Of a stretch of DNA of 64,000 nt, positions 52,221 to 64,000 are shown in pieces (within the stretch, counting starts at the first letter, position 1; each line of letters opens with the position of its first letter). Made by a program: the position numbers and the translations under genes. Source of the DNA: Xiphias gladius (lineage: Eukaryota > Chordata > Actinopteri > Istiophoriformes > Xiphiidae). The notes under the pieces were generated by a model, which was given only the letters and a program-made list of their open reading frames with translations, did not search any database and was not told the DNA's origin. The stretch lies in the NCBI RefSeq assembly GCF_016859285.1, contig NC_053401.1, forward strand, positions 13,327,661 to 13,391,660, given 5' to 3'.

Positions 52221-55010
52221 ACAGAGCACTCTTAAAGTCCGACAGGGGCAACAACACAGAGCTGGATTGGATTAACTATATTCCTGAATCTAGCCTAATT
52301 AATCTGTTTGATTAGCTAAATACACGAGAAAGAGCAAATGGAAGGTAGGTGGTAGTTATAAAGGAGCGAATGGTCATGTTTTACCTTTCCATTAACACCA
52401 GACTTATCAAGCAGACATCAGGTTAGACATCAAAGGTCACAGATTTCATTTGATCTCCTTAACTGACGTGCATCTCTGTGTACATGCACTGTAAGATGAT
52501 GGGGATAAAAAAAAGAAAAGAAAGCTAATGGTCTTAAGAGTAAAACCTGATAGGAAAACAACTTCAATAAAGACTTATCTCACTACAGTCCCGGGCTGAG
52601 TTCTGGCTCCAGGCTGGTAATACTATCACATGAATCAATCATCAAATGATTGTATGAGTGCTGACAGATATCACCACTTCATCTGATTTGGTGTCAAGTA
52701 AACGGCTCGGGCACACTTGATTCAATCACTCTAAATCTATTCAGTTACAGCTTCGTGTTTTTGAAGGACAATGAGACACTACAGTGAGGTTGTATGTGGG
52801 AAAACAACAACAAGAAGAGGCCACGAATCTGCTTCATGGCATCCTATGACATCAGCTCCGGAGCAGAAAGCCTGCCATCATCATTGGCTCGAAGCCTATC
52901 GCTTTCAGACTTTGCCACTTGTGCCACAGGGGTGGTTTGTGTGCTTTAGTGGTTGTAATTGCTTGTCTGTGCTAGAATTTAAATACCAAGGAACCAGAAG
53001 GTGATACAGCTTTAAAAAAACAGCCATTTCCCTCTGAGTGTTTTCAGTTTTCATCTTAAAAAATTTCCTCTCTTAAGAATTTAATTTGTGTTCCTGTCAA
53101 GTCTTAACAGTTACCAAATTTCTTTTCTGTACATCCCAGAGCTGCATAGGAATGCTGTAGTAACTGAGTGAAAACATCTGCAACAGTAAGCACTACACTT
53201 CCCCAGAAGTCCATGATGTCCCAACTAAAACTCTACGGAGTGTGTCACTCTGCATTCCTCTGCAGCATTTGCTGGTAAAAATCACTGGGCCTGCCTTTAA
53301 GGCCATGCTGTTTCAGTTAACCCTCGAAAAGACTCAAACATCTCGTGATAAATACAGCGAGGCCATCTGTTATATTGATGCTATCGCTGGGATCACACTT
53401 AATCCATAATGGGTTTATGCTGCTGCAAACTGTGCACGGTGTTGTGCAGAGTGATCCCTGAGCTAGACACAGATTTTGATCATAGTGATTAGACAGGCAA
53501 GAGAGAAACAAGGCAAGAGAACATTTTGTTAAGGTCACACATGCTTAACCAGTGCTTTAAGGTTAATGCTTGTGTTTTTGTTCTTCACAGTGGGATATAT
53601 TAGGGCTCATTCTCCTAGCTTCAGAGGGGGGAAAAAAGTATGAGTTAGAGATTCCAACACAAGAAATATGAAACCTTGAGACAATTCTACTCAAGTTTGT
53701 ATCTAGGTTGAGACTTCGCCACCAGGAACTAATGTATAAAACACCATAGATATTTTATGATCATGCCCGTATAGTGTAATATTGCTCATTATCATTTTGG
53801 AAGCTAGGTTTGAGACTGTGTGTATTTTTTACATGACAAAATGGGAGTAACAGTTTCATATCACTAAATGTAACTGAGTGGGATGATGCAACTGTAGCAG
53901 ATTTTGACAGTGCAATGAATGTTAGTTACATATTATGATCCACAATTAAACAGTCACCAAACAAGACAGAAAGGTCACTTTGTGTTTTTTTTATGGTTTC
54001 AGATAATACAGAAAAAATATTTTTTCAACTTCACAGAAGTCAACAGTTCACCCTTTGACCATGAACAAAGAAATCAAAAGGGATAGCAGTAATGCACTCT
54101 TGCAATGGATGTGTCACTATCAACACAAACGTGTCTATTGTGGAGAGGATGTGTCATAAATGTTACTATTACCATATGTTGCTGAAAAGTAATAAAAATG
54201 TGGCACATAACGAAATTGCACAACAGGCATAATTCAACAAATAAAAAGGGAAATTGTAGGAAATTTAATAATTTCTTTCCATTTCAACAGCAGAAGCTTT
54301 TGAGCCATACATTCATAGTTGTGATACTGCTGAAACTGTTTGCAGAGAGCCCAGAGTAGTTGCTGAATTGGGCTGAACAAGCAGTGGGCGTAAATGACTG
54401 TCATGGAAATAACTGAACATATATAAGCAACAATTTGAATACTACTCATCCTTATTTGATTATTAATTAACATAGCAAAGAGCTCTAAAGATAGAAAACA
54501 TGCTTGACTTTTTAGTTACAATGTCCACATTTTTTTAAAATATTGTCATGCCTCTAAAAAGTCAGGCAGCAACAGAAAATTTTGAGAAACTATCCACATA
54601 CAGTACATGACCATGAGATTTTAAACTTGGAGCCAGTTTGAATTGGGATGTCTGATTCTGAGCATGCAAACACAATCCAACAGAGGTCTGGCAACACTAG
54701 TCACACCTCCTGTTCAGTTCTATAAAACTCTACAATAACAAATAAAACCTGGTTGGCTAATGCAGCAGGCTAACATACTAACCAAAAGCATAAACCCGAA
54801 TTTTTCTGATGGGTGTGTGTTGATTTCCCACTAGAATAATAACACAAAGCAATGCTGATAGAGTACAGGATGTTTTGTTGTTTGATGTGGTGTATTTATA
54901 GTTTGGTACGTATGGGTTTAATCAAAAGTGCTGATAAAACAATTAATGACAAAAGCTATTCAGATATCTGTCCTAGACAGCTGAGCAGGATATGGACATG
55001 CTGCCCGATG
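52221..55010. other. intergenic between cdkn1b and cdpf1
   Basis: No exon recognised. The last few hundred bases before 55010 are presumably the cdpf1 3' UTR; a minus-strand ATTAAA at about 54918-54923 is one candidate poly(A) signal. Confidence 0.4.
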
Positions 55011-56190
55011 TCATGAGATGGCAGTCTTGGAGCTCTGCTTCTTCTTGGCCAGCTCAGCCTGAATCTGATGGGGGAACTGGTCCAAGTGCTTGTTCACACA
55101 CTGCATGCAGAACCTCTTGGTGTAGAAAAGACTGCAGTCCTGACAGAGGAGAGAGCAATGTTCAGCATCAACACTCACGTAAGTACCACATAAGACTAGT
55201 CACATTTATTCCAAGATTTGGAAGATGTTTTATTATCTCGACATTTGTGAATCTGGATTAATTGAGTTCAAGGGCATCACAGTCATGATGCTCACTCAGC
55301 ACATACATGTGCCACATGACTGATGCCACATCTGAGGAAAACATCAAAATCCCAGACCCATCTTTTCCAACAGTGGTCTACAAGGTCAATCCGTGTCAAG
55401 AGGAAAACTACAACAGGAGCAAAGCTTCATTTTCAAAGCCATTGTTAACATTCATTTTTAGCGGATGTTAATGTTTCTGTTCTTACACATTATATCTTAA
55501 AAAGAACACACACACAATGAACAGTCTCTCCCTTTGCTACACGTGTCACGTTCACACAGTCATATCAGGAATAATTCATTTGTCCCTGGAGAAGCATGCC
55601 AACCTTCGTGCATTTAGGTATTGGTCTTTCATAAACTGAATTGTATGATCACACATTTAGTCCGTGGCAAAAACAGACCGTAGCAATTCAATTTTAAAAC
55701 ATCCTACCGATCCAACACAGACACAAAGGCTGCACAGGCTGCAGGGAGACCCCAAAACAAGAAACTTCTCTTTGTCCGGACTGAAGGGGTCCTTGGTAAC
55801 AAAACACTCCTCAAGCAACCTGATGGAGAGTAGACAGGCGGATATAAGCTAAATTATAACTTCATTTATAGCCCTGTGATTCCAAAAATAAGACAGAAAT
55901 GTGTTTAAGACAGGCAGACATAGCTATAAATGCAACGTACATATCGCCAGAGAGCTATTTTCGCTGTGAATTTAACGACAGACGTTGGCATTAAAATTAC
56001 ATAGTCACGTTGCAGCTAACAACATTAGCTTTAGCATCGGAGTGCTAAAATGAACATTTTGCTTAATTTCCACTTACACGATAGCTCTAGTGTTTGGTGG
56101 TTTCTGACCGTAGTAAATATAAGGGCTACTTAAACCACACAACTGGCACGTAAATGTTTTTTGAGGTGTATCACTTGTATTTTGCTCCAT
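55011..56190 (-). CDS. cdpf1: cysteine-rich DPF motif domain-containing protein 1
   Basis: Three exons, 56190-56078, 55819-55708 and 55139-55011, give 354 nt or 117 aa, close to the mammalian protein length. Donors are GTAAGTG and GTAGGAT; acceptors end CAG, and both junctions keep frame. The protein starts MEQNTSDTPQ. A CxxC pair is at Cys15/Cys18, the conserved SPYIYYGQKPPN at 22-33, the DPF motif at 48-50 in TKDPFSPDKEKFLVLGS, and further cysteines at 64, 67, 70, 72, 77, 86 and 89, ending with a lysine-rich tail. Paired cysteines suggest metal binding, but the biochemical role of CDPF1 is not known to me. It sits directly downstream of ppara on the same strand, as in mammals, which supports orthology. 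Confidence 0.93.
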
Positions 56191-58211
56191 CGCTCAGGTT
56201 AGGGGAGCAGAAAGAAAAGTTTGTTCCTGGTTCTCTTATCGAGTCCAGCCATATTATTTCATGAAGCTTTACCGCCACCTAATGGCGTGGGGGAGAGGAA
56301 CCATACACTGTGTATAGAACATGCTATATTATATACGTATAAATAATATATAAATAATGTTTATTTAGTTACAAGTGATACAAACAAATATATAGTGAAT
56401 TTTTTTGCCACCATAGATCTTTCATTTGTTTTTTTGTATTTATTGAAAAATGAAAAAAGTAACTTTGAGTTGGTCAATATTCCACAGTGAAAGCAGTTTA
56501 TTTACTGGATTTATATCACAATAGCCTCTATTTTATGATACGTTCAAAGAATGTATGTCGATAGAACTGTTTTGTATATAACATTATAGGAAAGTGAACC
56601 AGACATTTCCATAGTAAAAATAATCCTAAAATAATATGTTTTTACAGCAGATAGTCTTAACATGTCAGTAAAGAAAAATCACAGGTGTAATTAATAACAT
56701 TAAGAGTTTACTGGGACACTTAAATAGAACAAACCTATCATTAACATTATTGGTTCCACCTGTACTTTTCTTGCTATAACAATTCACAAATGTCCGCTGT
56801 GAGAAAGGCCCATTAATTACTTCATTTAAAAGCTGGGGTCTGAATCAGATGAACAGATAATATTGGCTTTATTAGGCAGGTAAATAAGTTGGGACATTAA
56901 AAATAAAACTGGCAAAGTCTGAAAATATAGTAGTTTATTCGGGGCAACCCCACATCATAATTCCTTTTATTATAACAGCAAATACATCTTCTTATTGTAC
57001 ACTGGACTGTGCATGATAAAAAAATATAAACAGTTTAATTATGACAAGAAACAATGTTTTAGTACTACACTGGGAGGTGACATCTAATCTGTGTTACTGT
57101 GTGCAGACATACATCGCTTTCCCTGTGATCACATTCTTGTCATATTTACAAAATAAAACAGATAGATAGTGTTTGTGGTCAAAATACTCAATACTGGCCA
57201 ACACAGATTTTTTTCTTGAAAAAAAAAAAAGTGTCCTAATTGCAGAATTTGTGCAAGCGATTTTATACATGGTAATACTGATCTGAAAAACAGGTTTAAA
57301 GTGAAATATCATGTTGTATTGGCTTAGCAGTAGGAAGGGATCAAATAAATACATAACTTATAAAATTAAACATTTTCAAATGATGGTTGATTTAATACTA
57401 TGTGAGAACATTCCCTGGTGCAACATTAAATACTTATACTTATATTGATCCATGGTTCTAGAAAAAGGAGTCCATTCTGTATTTGTTATGTGGTGGATGT
57501 ATAAGGGAGGAAATATGCTGGTGAAAAAAATAGCACTCGGTGAAATTTTCTGTTGGTGTTTTCTTCAACCACTAATCTCTCAAGGGAAATTTGGCTGATA
57601 TCAATAAGGCACTAGTACACATTAAAAGGACATGACGTTTATATTAACCACATTAAAATGACCTTTAAACATATCAACGAAATGATCCAAGATATTAGGA
57701 ATACGAATTTTATCCCCTTTAGCACCACCAACACCATAGTTGTATCAAAGATTTAAAATGTTACAAAATATTCACCTTATTGTTCACAGGCACAACTAGT
57801 ATTTAGCTTCAGCGCATGCATGACTGTGGCAGTCATGTCCGGGTATCTTTAATATTTGTTCTCCCATGCATATTTGCATAGCGAACTCCCTATTGAGCTT
57901 TTGTTCATTACTTCTGTCCGGAGGGCAAAAGCTGGTCTCCGGGACCCAATCCGTGGCAAATGGGTGGTTTTAGTTTAAATCGATGCACTTAAAAAATGTA
58001 TCTCTACCCTTCTATGATGTTTCATTTGTCTCATTTCATGGTCACAGCAGTGTGAATCTATAGAAGCAGCACAATAAGTTACTTACAGTACACTGATAGG
58101 CATGATAGTATCAATTACTGTTGTATACTGTATGTACACCAAGTTTTGGGTATACCTGGCTTACATAAACATTTTAATACATGTCCCTGTTCATGACCAT
58201 TTGCTAACCTC
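56191..58211 (-). other. ppara 3' UTR and ppara-cdpf1 spacer
   Basis: AT-rich, noncoding. Minus-strand AATAAA hexamers occur at several places, for example within TTTATT at about 56930-56936, 56966-56971, 56496-56501 and 56360-56366, so the ppara end cannot be fixed. The cdpf1 promoter must lie just above 56190; no TATA box was seen there. Confidence 0.5.
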
Positions 58212-60356
58212 TCAGTACATGTCCCTATATATCTCTTGCAGGAGAGGGTGCAGTGACGTGTCCTCTGTTGTCTTGATTTCCTGCACCAACTGAGCATGCT
58301 CGGTGACCAGTTCCCGAAGGTCGGCCAGTTTCTGCAGAAGTCTGGGAAAGAGGAAGGTGTCGTCAGGGTGGTTGGCCAGCAGGTGGAGCTGTAGTGCCTG
58401 AACAATGCCTTCCTGCAGCTGCTCAACTAGAGCTACATCCACCAGGCCAGGACGGTCTGAGAGGGACAAAGACAGTAAAGATGGAAGAGGATTCACGCTT
58501 TGTGCACTTGCAAATCATTTCATTCCTATAATCTGTTATTCTTCCACACAGTGACAGATACCTCCACAGCATATAATGGTAGCCACAAAAAGGGCCAGGT
58601 CACTGTCATCCAGCTCCAAAGAGTTGAAGCGTGTGGCAAACTGGAACTTGGGCTCCATCATGTCGCTAAATGGACGCCGGAGGCTTTTGAGGAATTCACG
58701 TGTGATGAAGCCTCCACCACGGGCCACCAAGAGGCCATCTTTATTCATGCAGGAAGCCAGGAGGGTGAAGAGGGCTTCGTAAACCCCGTACTTTAATAGA
58801 GTCACCTTAATATGAGACCAAAAAAAAGGAGGAAATCAAGACTTAATCCCATTACGAATTTAAAAAAGCATACTTTCTGTACCTTCTCACATGAAAGGAC
58901 ATGAAGATAAGTGACAGATGCAGCTCCCTAAACTCACCTGATCATTCAGATCCAGGCTCTGGAAGCCCGGCACCGCCTTGGCGAACTCCGTCAGCTCCGT
59001 CACCGTCTCCACCGAGGTGCTCTGGCAGCAATGGAAGAGCCTAGCTTCGGCCTCCCTTTGCTGGAGCTCCCCACACCCCACACCTGGAACCACATCCCCA
59101 GACTGAAGGTCGCCCTTGGGCTCAGGATAGTCACTGTTTACCATATGGGCTGCTAACGTCTTCTCTGCCAGCTGGAACGACTCCATGTCGTGAATGATGA
59201 AAGGCTGCTGGTAAAGACAGAGGAGAGGATGCTGGTAGGTGACACAGAGGACAGAGTAGGGAAGCAGAATAAAGAGTATCCTCAAACTTTTGTCCTGGGC
59301 TTTATTTTTTCCTCTACCGGTTTGCTGGTCTTTCCGGTGAGTATGAGCCGTGCTCTCGCCTTGTTCATGTTGAAGTTCTTCATGTAAGCTTCGTGGATCT
59401 GCCTGACCAAAATCACCTGGTCGGCCAGCATGGGGCTTTCCACTTCTTTCTCCACCATCTTGCTTTCCGCCTTGAGCTTCAGCTTCTCTGCCTGGGGCAT
59501 CCGACCAAACCGGATGGCTGGTGCAAAGAAACATTCATCATTAGCAACAGATAGAAGAGTTTCCTTATTTTACAATGAAAATACATACAGAGACATCAGT
59601 CATATCCTCCTGCAGCTAACATGCATGTGTGCAGACCCACAAACGTTGGCCCACAACAGATCCGGTGTTCTCTGTTATCTTTCCCTTCTTCTGAGGACAA
59701 CATGCAGCCTCCCTCTCTGGTTTCTGACACTGTTCTGCCTGCAGTGGGAGGCCATCGTAACAAACCCAATGACCCTCTGACAGTCAGCACAGATGAGAGC
59801 CCAGATGTGGAGCTACCTGTATATGGGCCTGTGTTTTCCCAATGTCGAGCTGGCTCCGGCAGGACATTGTTCTATAAAAACCCAGTCAATGTAAAGCGCA
59901 TTGAACTGGAGCCAAATCACAGAGGGACATGTCCTGCTGTTGTTGTAAAGAACTGAGGACATTATGAGCAGAGTTTTATGTAACTGCTTTCACAATGCTT
60001 ACTTGCAAGTTTGTTCATTGCTATATAATGGGTTCAATGGACATTATGATAACAATAATTCTTATGATCACAGCGATAGCTGATATACACTTTAAGGAAA
60101 GACTGTTTTTAAAAGGTAAAATATCTTTTACTCTCTCACAAATTAATTAAAAGTTGAATCACTCAGTAAAAGTTACGTAGTTTAGCTTCAAACTAATTTG
60201 GAGGTTTCATGCCTTACCATTGTGGGACATTCCCACAGAGAGGCACTTGTGGAATCGGCAGTACTGGCACTTGTTGCGATTCTTCTTTTGGATTTTGCAG
60301 TTGCGTTCACACTTATCGTACTCCAGCTTCAACCTGATGGTCCTTCTGAAGAAACC
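58212..60356 (-). CDS. ppara: peroxisome proliferator-activated receptor alpha (3' five coding exons)
   Basis: Exons 60356-60218, 59517-59318, 59204-58938, 58805-58562 and 58456-58212 join in frame (1095 nt, 364 residues plus stop). The gene is partial: the A/B region and first zinc finger must lie beyond the right edge. Exon one begins [11 protein letters not shown] and carries the second zinc finger with the three-residue D-box (CERNC) typical of PPARs. Next come [13 protein letters not shown], a hinge, and the ligand-binding domain. [51 protein letters not shown] and [13 protein letters not shown] match the alpha subtype. The four polar ligand contacts (Ser in TSVET, Tyr in GVYEA, His in TEHAQLV, Tyr in QEIYRDMY) and the AF-2 helix are intact. 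It should bind DNA with RXR and activate fatty-acid oxidation genes. A loop insertion of about 22 residues is present before the FHCC motif. Teleosts have two ppara copies; I cannot say which this is. Confidence 0.96.
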
Positions 60357-60730
60357 CTGTTTGATACAAAAATAACACCTACTGTTGCCATCAACCTGAT
60401 CTACGATTTCACATGAAAACATTATGATTCAGTACATAAAAAAAGCCTGCAAAAACATCATGCTGGTACTTCAAGCCCATATGAAAATCACTTAACCCTA
60501 GTGATGTCTTTATAGTCTGTATAGTCCTTTTGCATCCAAGGTCAAAAATGACCCATCCTCACCACACCTCTCTTATGAAGCTTCTTGACTGAATTTTACA
60601 AATCAATTTTGCATGAAGAAACTACCTGCCACTCAGGCTGAAAAAGAACTGTTTTATCTGACTTCACAGTGCATAGATACAAACTGAATTGCATGGGTGC
60701 TGGATCCTCTTATACCTGCTTTCAAGTTTA

Positions 60731-60752
60731 GTTATTATTATTATTATTATTT
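60731..60752 (+). repeat. (TTA)n microsatellite in ppara intron
   Basis: A short trinucleotide run of about seven units. Confidence 0.9.
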
Positions 60753-61321
60753 AGGAAATATGTTCATTTTAATTGTTTTCTTGAACTTCCAAGTATATAG
60801 CTGTTCATCCCCCCTACTTAAAACATGTTTCACAGTATCCAAGTCTGCAAAAACTTACTGTACAGATGCATTTCTCATATTATGTTTGTTTTACAGTCCT
60901 TTGCAGGACAGAATTGGCATCTCCACTTTTTGCCTGCCCCATCTGCAACCTCAGGTGGAGCACGACTAGATTCAGTTCCCTGATCACCTTCAGCCATGTC
61001 TTAAGCAAAAAGAAAAATTGTCATACAGACATGCCTGGTCTTTAAGACTACAAAGTGTAAGTCCTTTACTATGCTTTATGATTGTTATAAATAATTTTAT
61101 AAATGCTGTGTAAACAGTGACCCAAAGACCAGGAAGTTCAGGAATTTAATTTTATGCAATGAACTCATGAATACTTCTTTTTTGATCCATAGGACAACAG
61201 GAGGTTTAAGAGGGAACATTCAGTATCTATCTGTGAAATCTGATTACAAAGGTCATCATCACTCAGTAAAGCTATACATCTAATGATGTATTATTATTAT
61301 ACACCATATGTCAGACACTTA

Positions 61322-62827
61322 CAATGACATGAAAAAGTTTGGGCACCTCTGGTCAAAATTTCTGTTACTGTGAATAGTTGAGCGAGTAAAAGATGAACTG
61401 ATCTCCAAAAGGCTTAATGTTAAAGATGGAACATTTATTTAATATTATAAGCAAGATTACTTTTTTACTTACATATTTTACAGTTTCAAAATTACAAAAA
61501 TGGAAAAGGGCCTGAAACAAAAGTTTGAGCACCCTGCATGGTCAGTACTTAATAACACCCCATTTTGCAAGTATCAAGCTTGTAAACACTTTTTGTAGTC
61601 AGCTAGGAATTTTTCAGTTCTTGTTTGAGGGATTTTCGCCCATTCTTCCTCGCAAAAGGCTTCTAGTTCTGTGAGATTCTTGAGGGGTCTGGGATGCACT
61701 TCTCTTTTGAGGTCTATCTACAGATTTTTGATGATGATTAGGTCGGGGGGACTGTGAAGGCCGTGGCAAAACCTTCAGCTCACACCTCTTGAGGTCATCC
61801 ATTGTGGATTTTGAGATGTGTTTAGGATCATTATCCTGTTGTAAAAGCCATCCTCATTTAATCTTCAGCTTTTTAACAGACGATGTGATGTTTGCTTCCA
61901 GAATCTCCGGTATTTAACTGAATCCATTCTTCCCTCTACTAGTGAAATGTTCCCCATGCCACTGGCTGCAACACAAGGCCTAAGCATGATCGATCCACCA
62001 CTGTGCTTAACAGTTGGAGAGGTGCTCTTTTCATGAAATTCTGCACCCTTTTTTCTCCAAACATACCTTTGCTCATTGTGGCCAAAAAGTTCTATTCAAC
62101 TTCATCCAGCCAAAGGACTTGTTTCCAAAATGTATCAAGCTTATTTAGATGTTCCTTTGCAAACCTCTGACGCTGAAGTTTGTGGTGAGGATGCAGGAAA
62201 GGTTTTTTTCTGATCACTCTGAAGGTGATATTTGTGCAGGTGTCGCTGTACAGCAGAGCAGTTTGACACCAATCCAAAGTCTGCTAAATCTTCCAGAAGG
62301 TTTTCTGCAGTCAAAGGGGGGTTTGGATTTGCCTCTCTAGGAATCCTACCAGCAGAACTCTTGGAAAGTTTTCTTTGTCTTCTTTGTCTTCCAGACTTCA
62401 ACTTGACCTCCACGTTTCCTGTTAACTGACTTTTCAGAGTGCTAGGCAGCTTCTTAGAGGAGCCCGTGGCTGCTGATTGTTGGGACAAAGTTTAGGGCTT
62501 CAGAGTATTCATAAAGATTTGAAATCTGCATCATTTGGCCTTTCCTTATGATGACTGTGAACATGCCATAGCCCTTACAAGCTAATTAAGGTCTGAGACC
62601 TTGGTAACAGTTATCTGAGAGCTCAAATCTCTTGGGGTGCCCAAACTTTTGTGTGGTTCTCCTTTTGTTTTTTTCATTCTAAACTTGTACAAATCAAAAA
62701 TAATACACTAATCTTTCTTAATATGTTGAAAATAATGTTTCATCTTTACCATTATGCCGTTAGTCACTTAACTGTTCACAGTAACAGAAATCTTGACCAG
62801 GTGCGCCCAGACTCTTTCATGCCACTG
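61322..62827 (-). mobile_element. relict Tc1-like DNA transposon with IR/DR ends
   Basis: About 1.5 kb. The left arm from 61322 and the right arm to 62827 are imperfect inverted repeats, sharing AATTTCTGTTACTGTGAA or close variants. Outer motifs AAAGTTTGGGCACC (61331-61347) and its counterpart (62800-62819), plus inner copies at 61518-61533 and 62635-62651, form the IR/DR arrangement known from fish Tc1-like elements. Between them the minus strand encodes a decayed Tc1 transposase. An N-terminal helix-turn-helix part lies at 62488-62141 (LKSQLTGNVEVKLKSGRQRR, then ENLLEDLADFGL) and a catalytic-domain part in pieces down to 61560 (VLPRPSQSPRPN and EEEWAKIP). Frameshifts, stops and damage to the final catalytic block make it inactive. 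It lies in a ppara intron. Confidence 0.85.
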
Positions 62828-64000
62828 CATATCTGCAGAACCTTGTAATACTGTACATGACTTCTGTACATTTTAAGTCCTAGTAGAACCAGTGTTATAT
62901 TATATTTTGATTAGACTATATAGTTGGATTACATCTCTATTTATTGGGAGATACGCTTCAAGGTGGACAGTACAGACCCAGTATAAACCCTGACCTTTCT
63001 GAAGAAGAACCCTGATTGGACAAGACATCCTGCATGCCTCCAACACACACTGAGATAAAAGGCAGCAGGCCAACACACGCTACCAGATGTCATACAGGTG
63101 CCAAAAACATATGATCCTTTGACGTACACTCATACACACCTTTGTGCATCACTGATATTTTAGTTGGGATAGTCCTCAACCCTCAATGCCATGAAAGGAA
63201 TATGGATTTTCTGGGTGTCTATCTGGAGTCACATGGTCACACAATACATCAGCCATCATTTTGAAGAGCAGTTACTACACATTGTCATTAAGGGTTATTA
63301 TGTGTCACGCTTCACTTTTTGTGTTGTTTTAATTTTAAAATATCTAGTTTTGTGGGGAGTTTTGTGGGTGTAATCTTCATGATAATATTGAAGGGGGAGG
63401 TGTGAAGCTCCAGGCATATAGTTTAGTGCTGTATGATAGTTATCAAAATTACATTATAAAACAAAATAGTTGCACTAGGAGGAAAAAAACAGATGTGTGT
63501 TTACAGTGTGCATGTCTTTGCCTGTCTGTGCATGGGTGTACAGACATGACCGGAGGCCAGGTCTTTGCTGTGATATATAGCTGTGACAGGTGAGTAACAA
63601 AACTAAAGATTTAAGAAGAGAAATGTATCTTGCAATGTTTCCTTAAGGGCAAATGTCTTTTAGTGAAACTGAAAAAAGAGTTTAGATTTAGGCATCTGTG
63701 TGGCTAACCTATTCAAACTACTGAGCCGGTACATTTACCTTTGTGATTTAGCTTTCCATAATTAAAGGCTTTTTTTGACTATCCTGCTGCTCTAAATGTC
63801 CAAGTCATATTTCATACCATCATCAACAGCAGAGACTTAAGCCCTCACACCATAGAATCACAGCACATTCCATTCACATTCCCCCTACTGAGCAGTCCTC
63901 TCTTTAAAGCGAGGTGTTGAAAGTGATACGCAGAGCCTGTCCAGCATGGAAACCATGAATTGTGACTGCTGCATATCACAAGCCAGATTTTTCCAAGATG
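62828..64000. other. intronic or upstream ppara sequence, no exon seen
   Basis: I searched the minus strand for the first zinc-finger exon (CxxCxD...HYGVxxCEGCK) and did not find it. The intron therefore extends past the window. Open frames here are short and unrecognised. Confidence 0.5.

Noticed and set aside
60360..64000. First zinc-finger exon of ppara
   Set aside because: Searched for the CEGCK-type coding block on the minus strand and found none; it must lie outside the window.

Overview
This is a vertebrate nuclear-genome window, almost certainly a teleost and probably a spiny-rayed fish. It is AT-rich and has interrupted genes with GT-AG introns. Long (GT)n/(CA)n microsatellites are abundant, and several dispersed repeats are of kinds typical of fish genomes: a Tc1-like element with IR/DR ends, a Harbinger transposase remnant, a LINE reverse-transcriptase remnant and a MITE. 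Nothing prokaryotic is present.

All recognisable protein genes lie in the last 14 kb, head to tail on the minus strand. In transcription order they are ppara (peroxisome proliferator-activated receptor alpha; last five coding exons, 60356 down to 58212, with the 5' part beyond the right edge), cdpf1 (three exons, 56190 to 55011, complete, 117 aa) and cdkn1b (p27Kip1-like CDK inhibitor; two coding exons, 51858 to 50740, complete, 186 aa). Exon junctions were set by hand from AG/GT sites, and every reading frame closes. The ppara-cdpf1 pair is also adjacent in mammals; cdkn1b as the next neighbour is not the mammalian arrangement.

The cdkn1b locus is the best-resolved part. It has a promoter with GC, CCAAT and TATA-like boxes near 52172-52220 and a 5' leader of about 290 nt with upstream ORFs, one of which overlaps the p27 start codon. 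Its 3' UTR is about 1.6 kb and ends at an AATAAA followed by a GU/U-rich element. The 3' UTR holds two 8mer sites for miR-221/222. One extends to 16 contiguous base pairs with miR-221; the other pairs with nucleotides 2-11 of miR-222. It also holds a tripartite UG/CGUG/CAUG tract rich in UGCAUG and one perfect Pumilio element.

Positions 1 to about 49,100 form a gene-poor stretch downstream of cdkn1b. I found no exon there that I can assign to a known gene. It contains microsatellites, transposon remnants, dispersed repeats, two unidentified coding-like segments (459-761 and 45634-46041, both minus strand) and some segments that might be conserved noncoding elements. A relict Tc1-like transposon (61322-62827) sits inside the ppara intron at the right edge. 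I did not find an undescribed multi-gene system. The most noteworthy signals are the post-transcriptional control elements of cdkn1b, its lack of the usual C-terminal degron, and the loop insertion in the PPAR-alpha ligand-binding domain.
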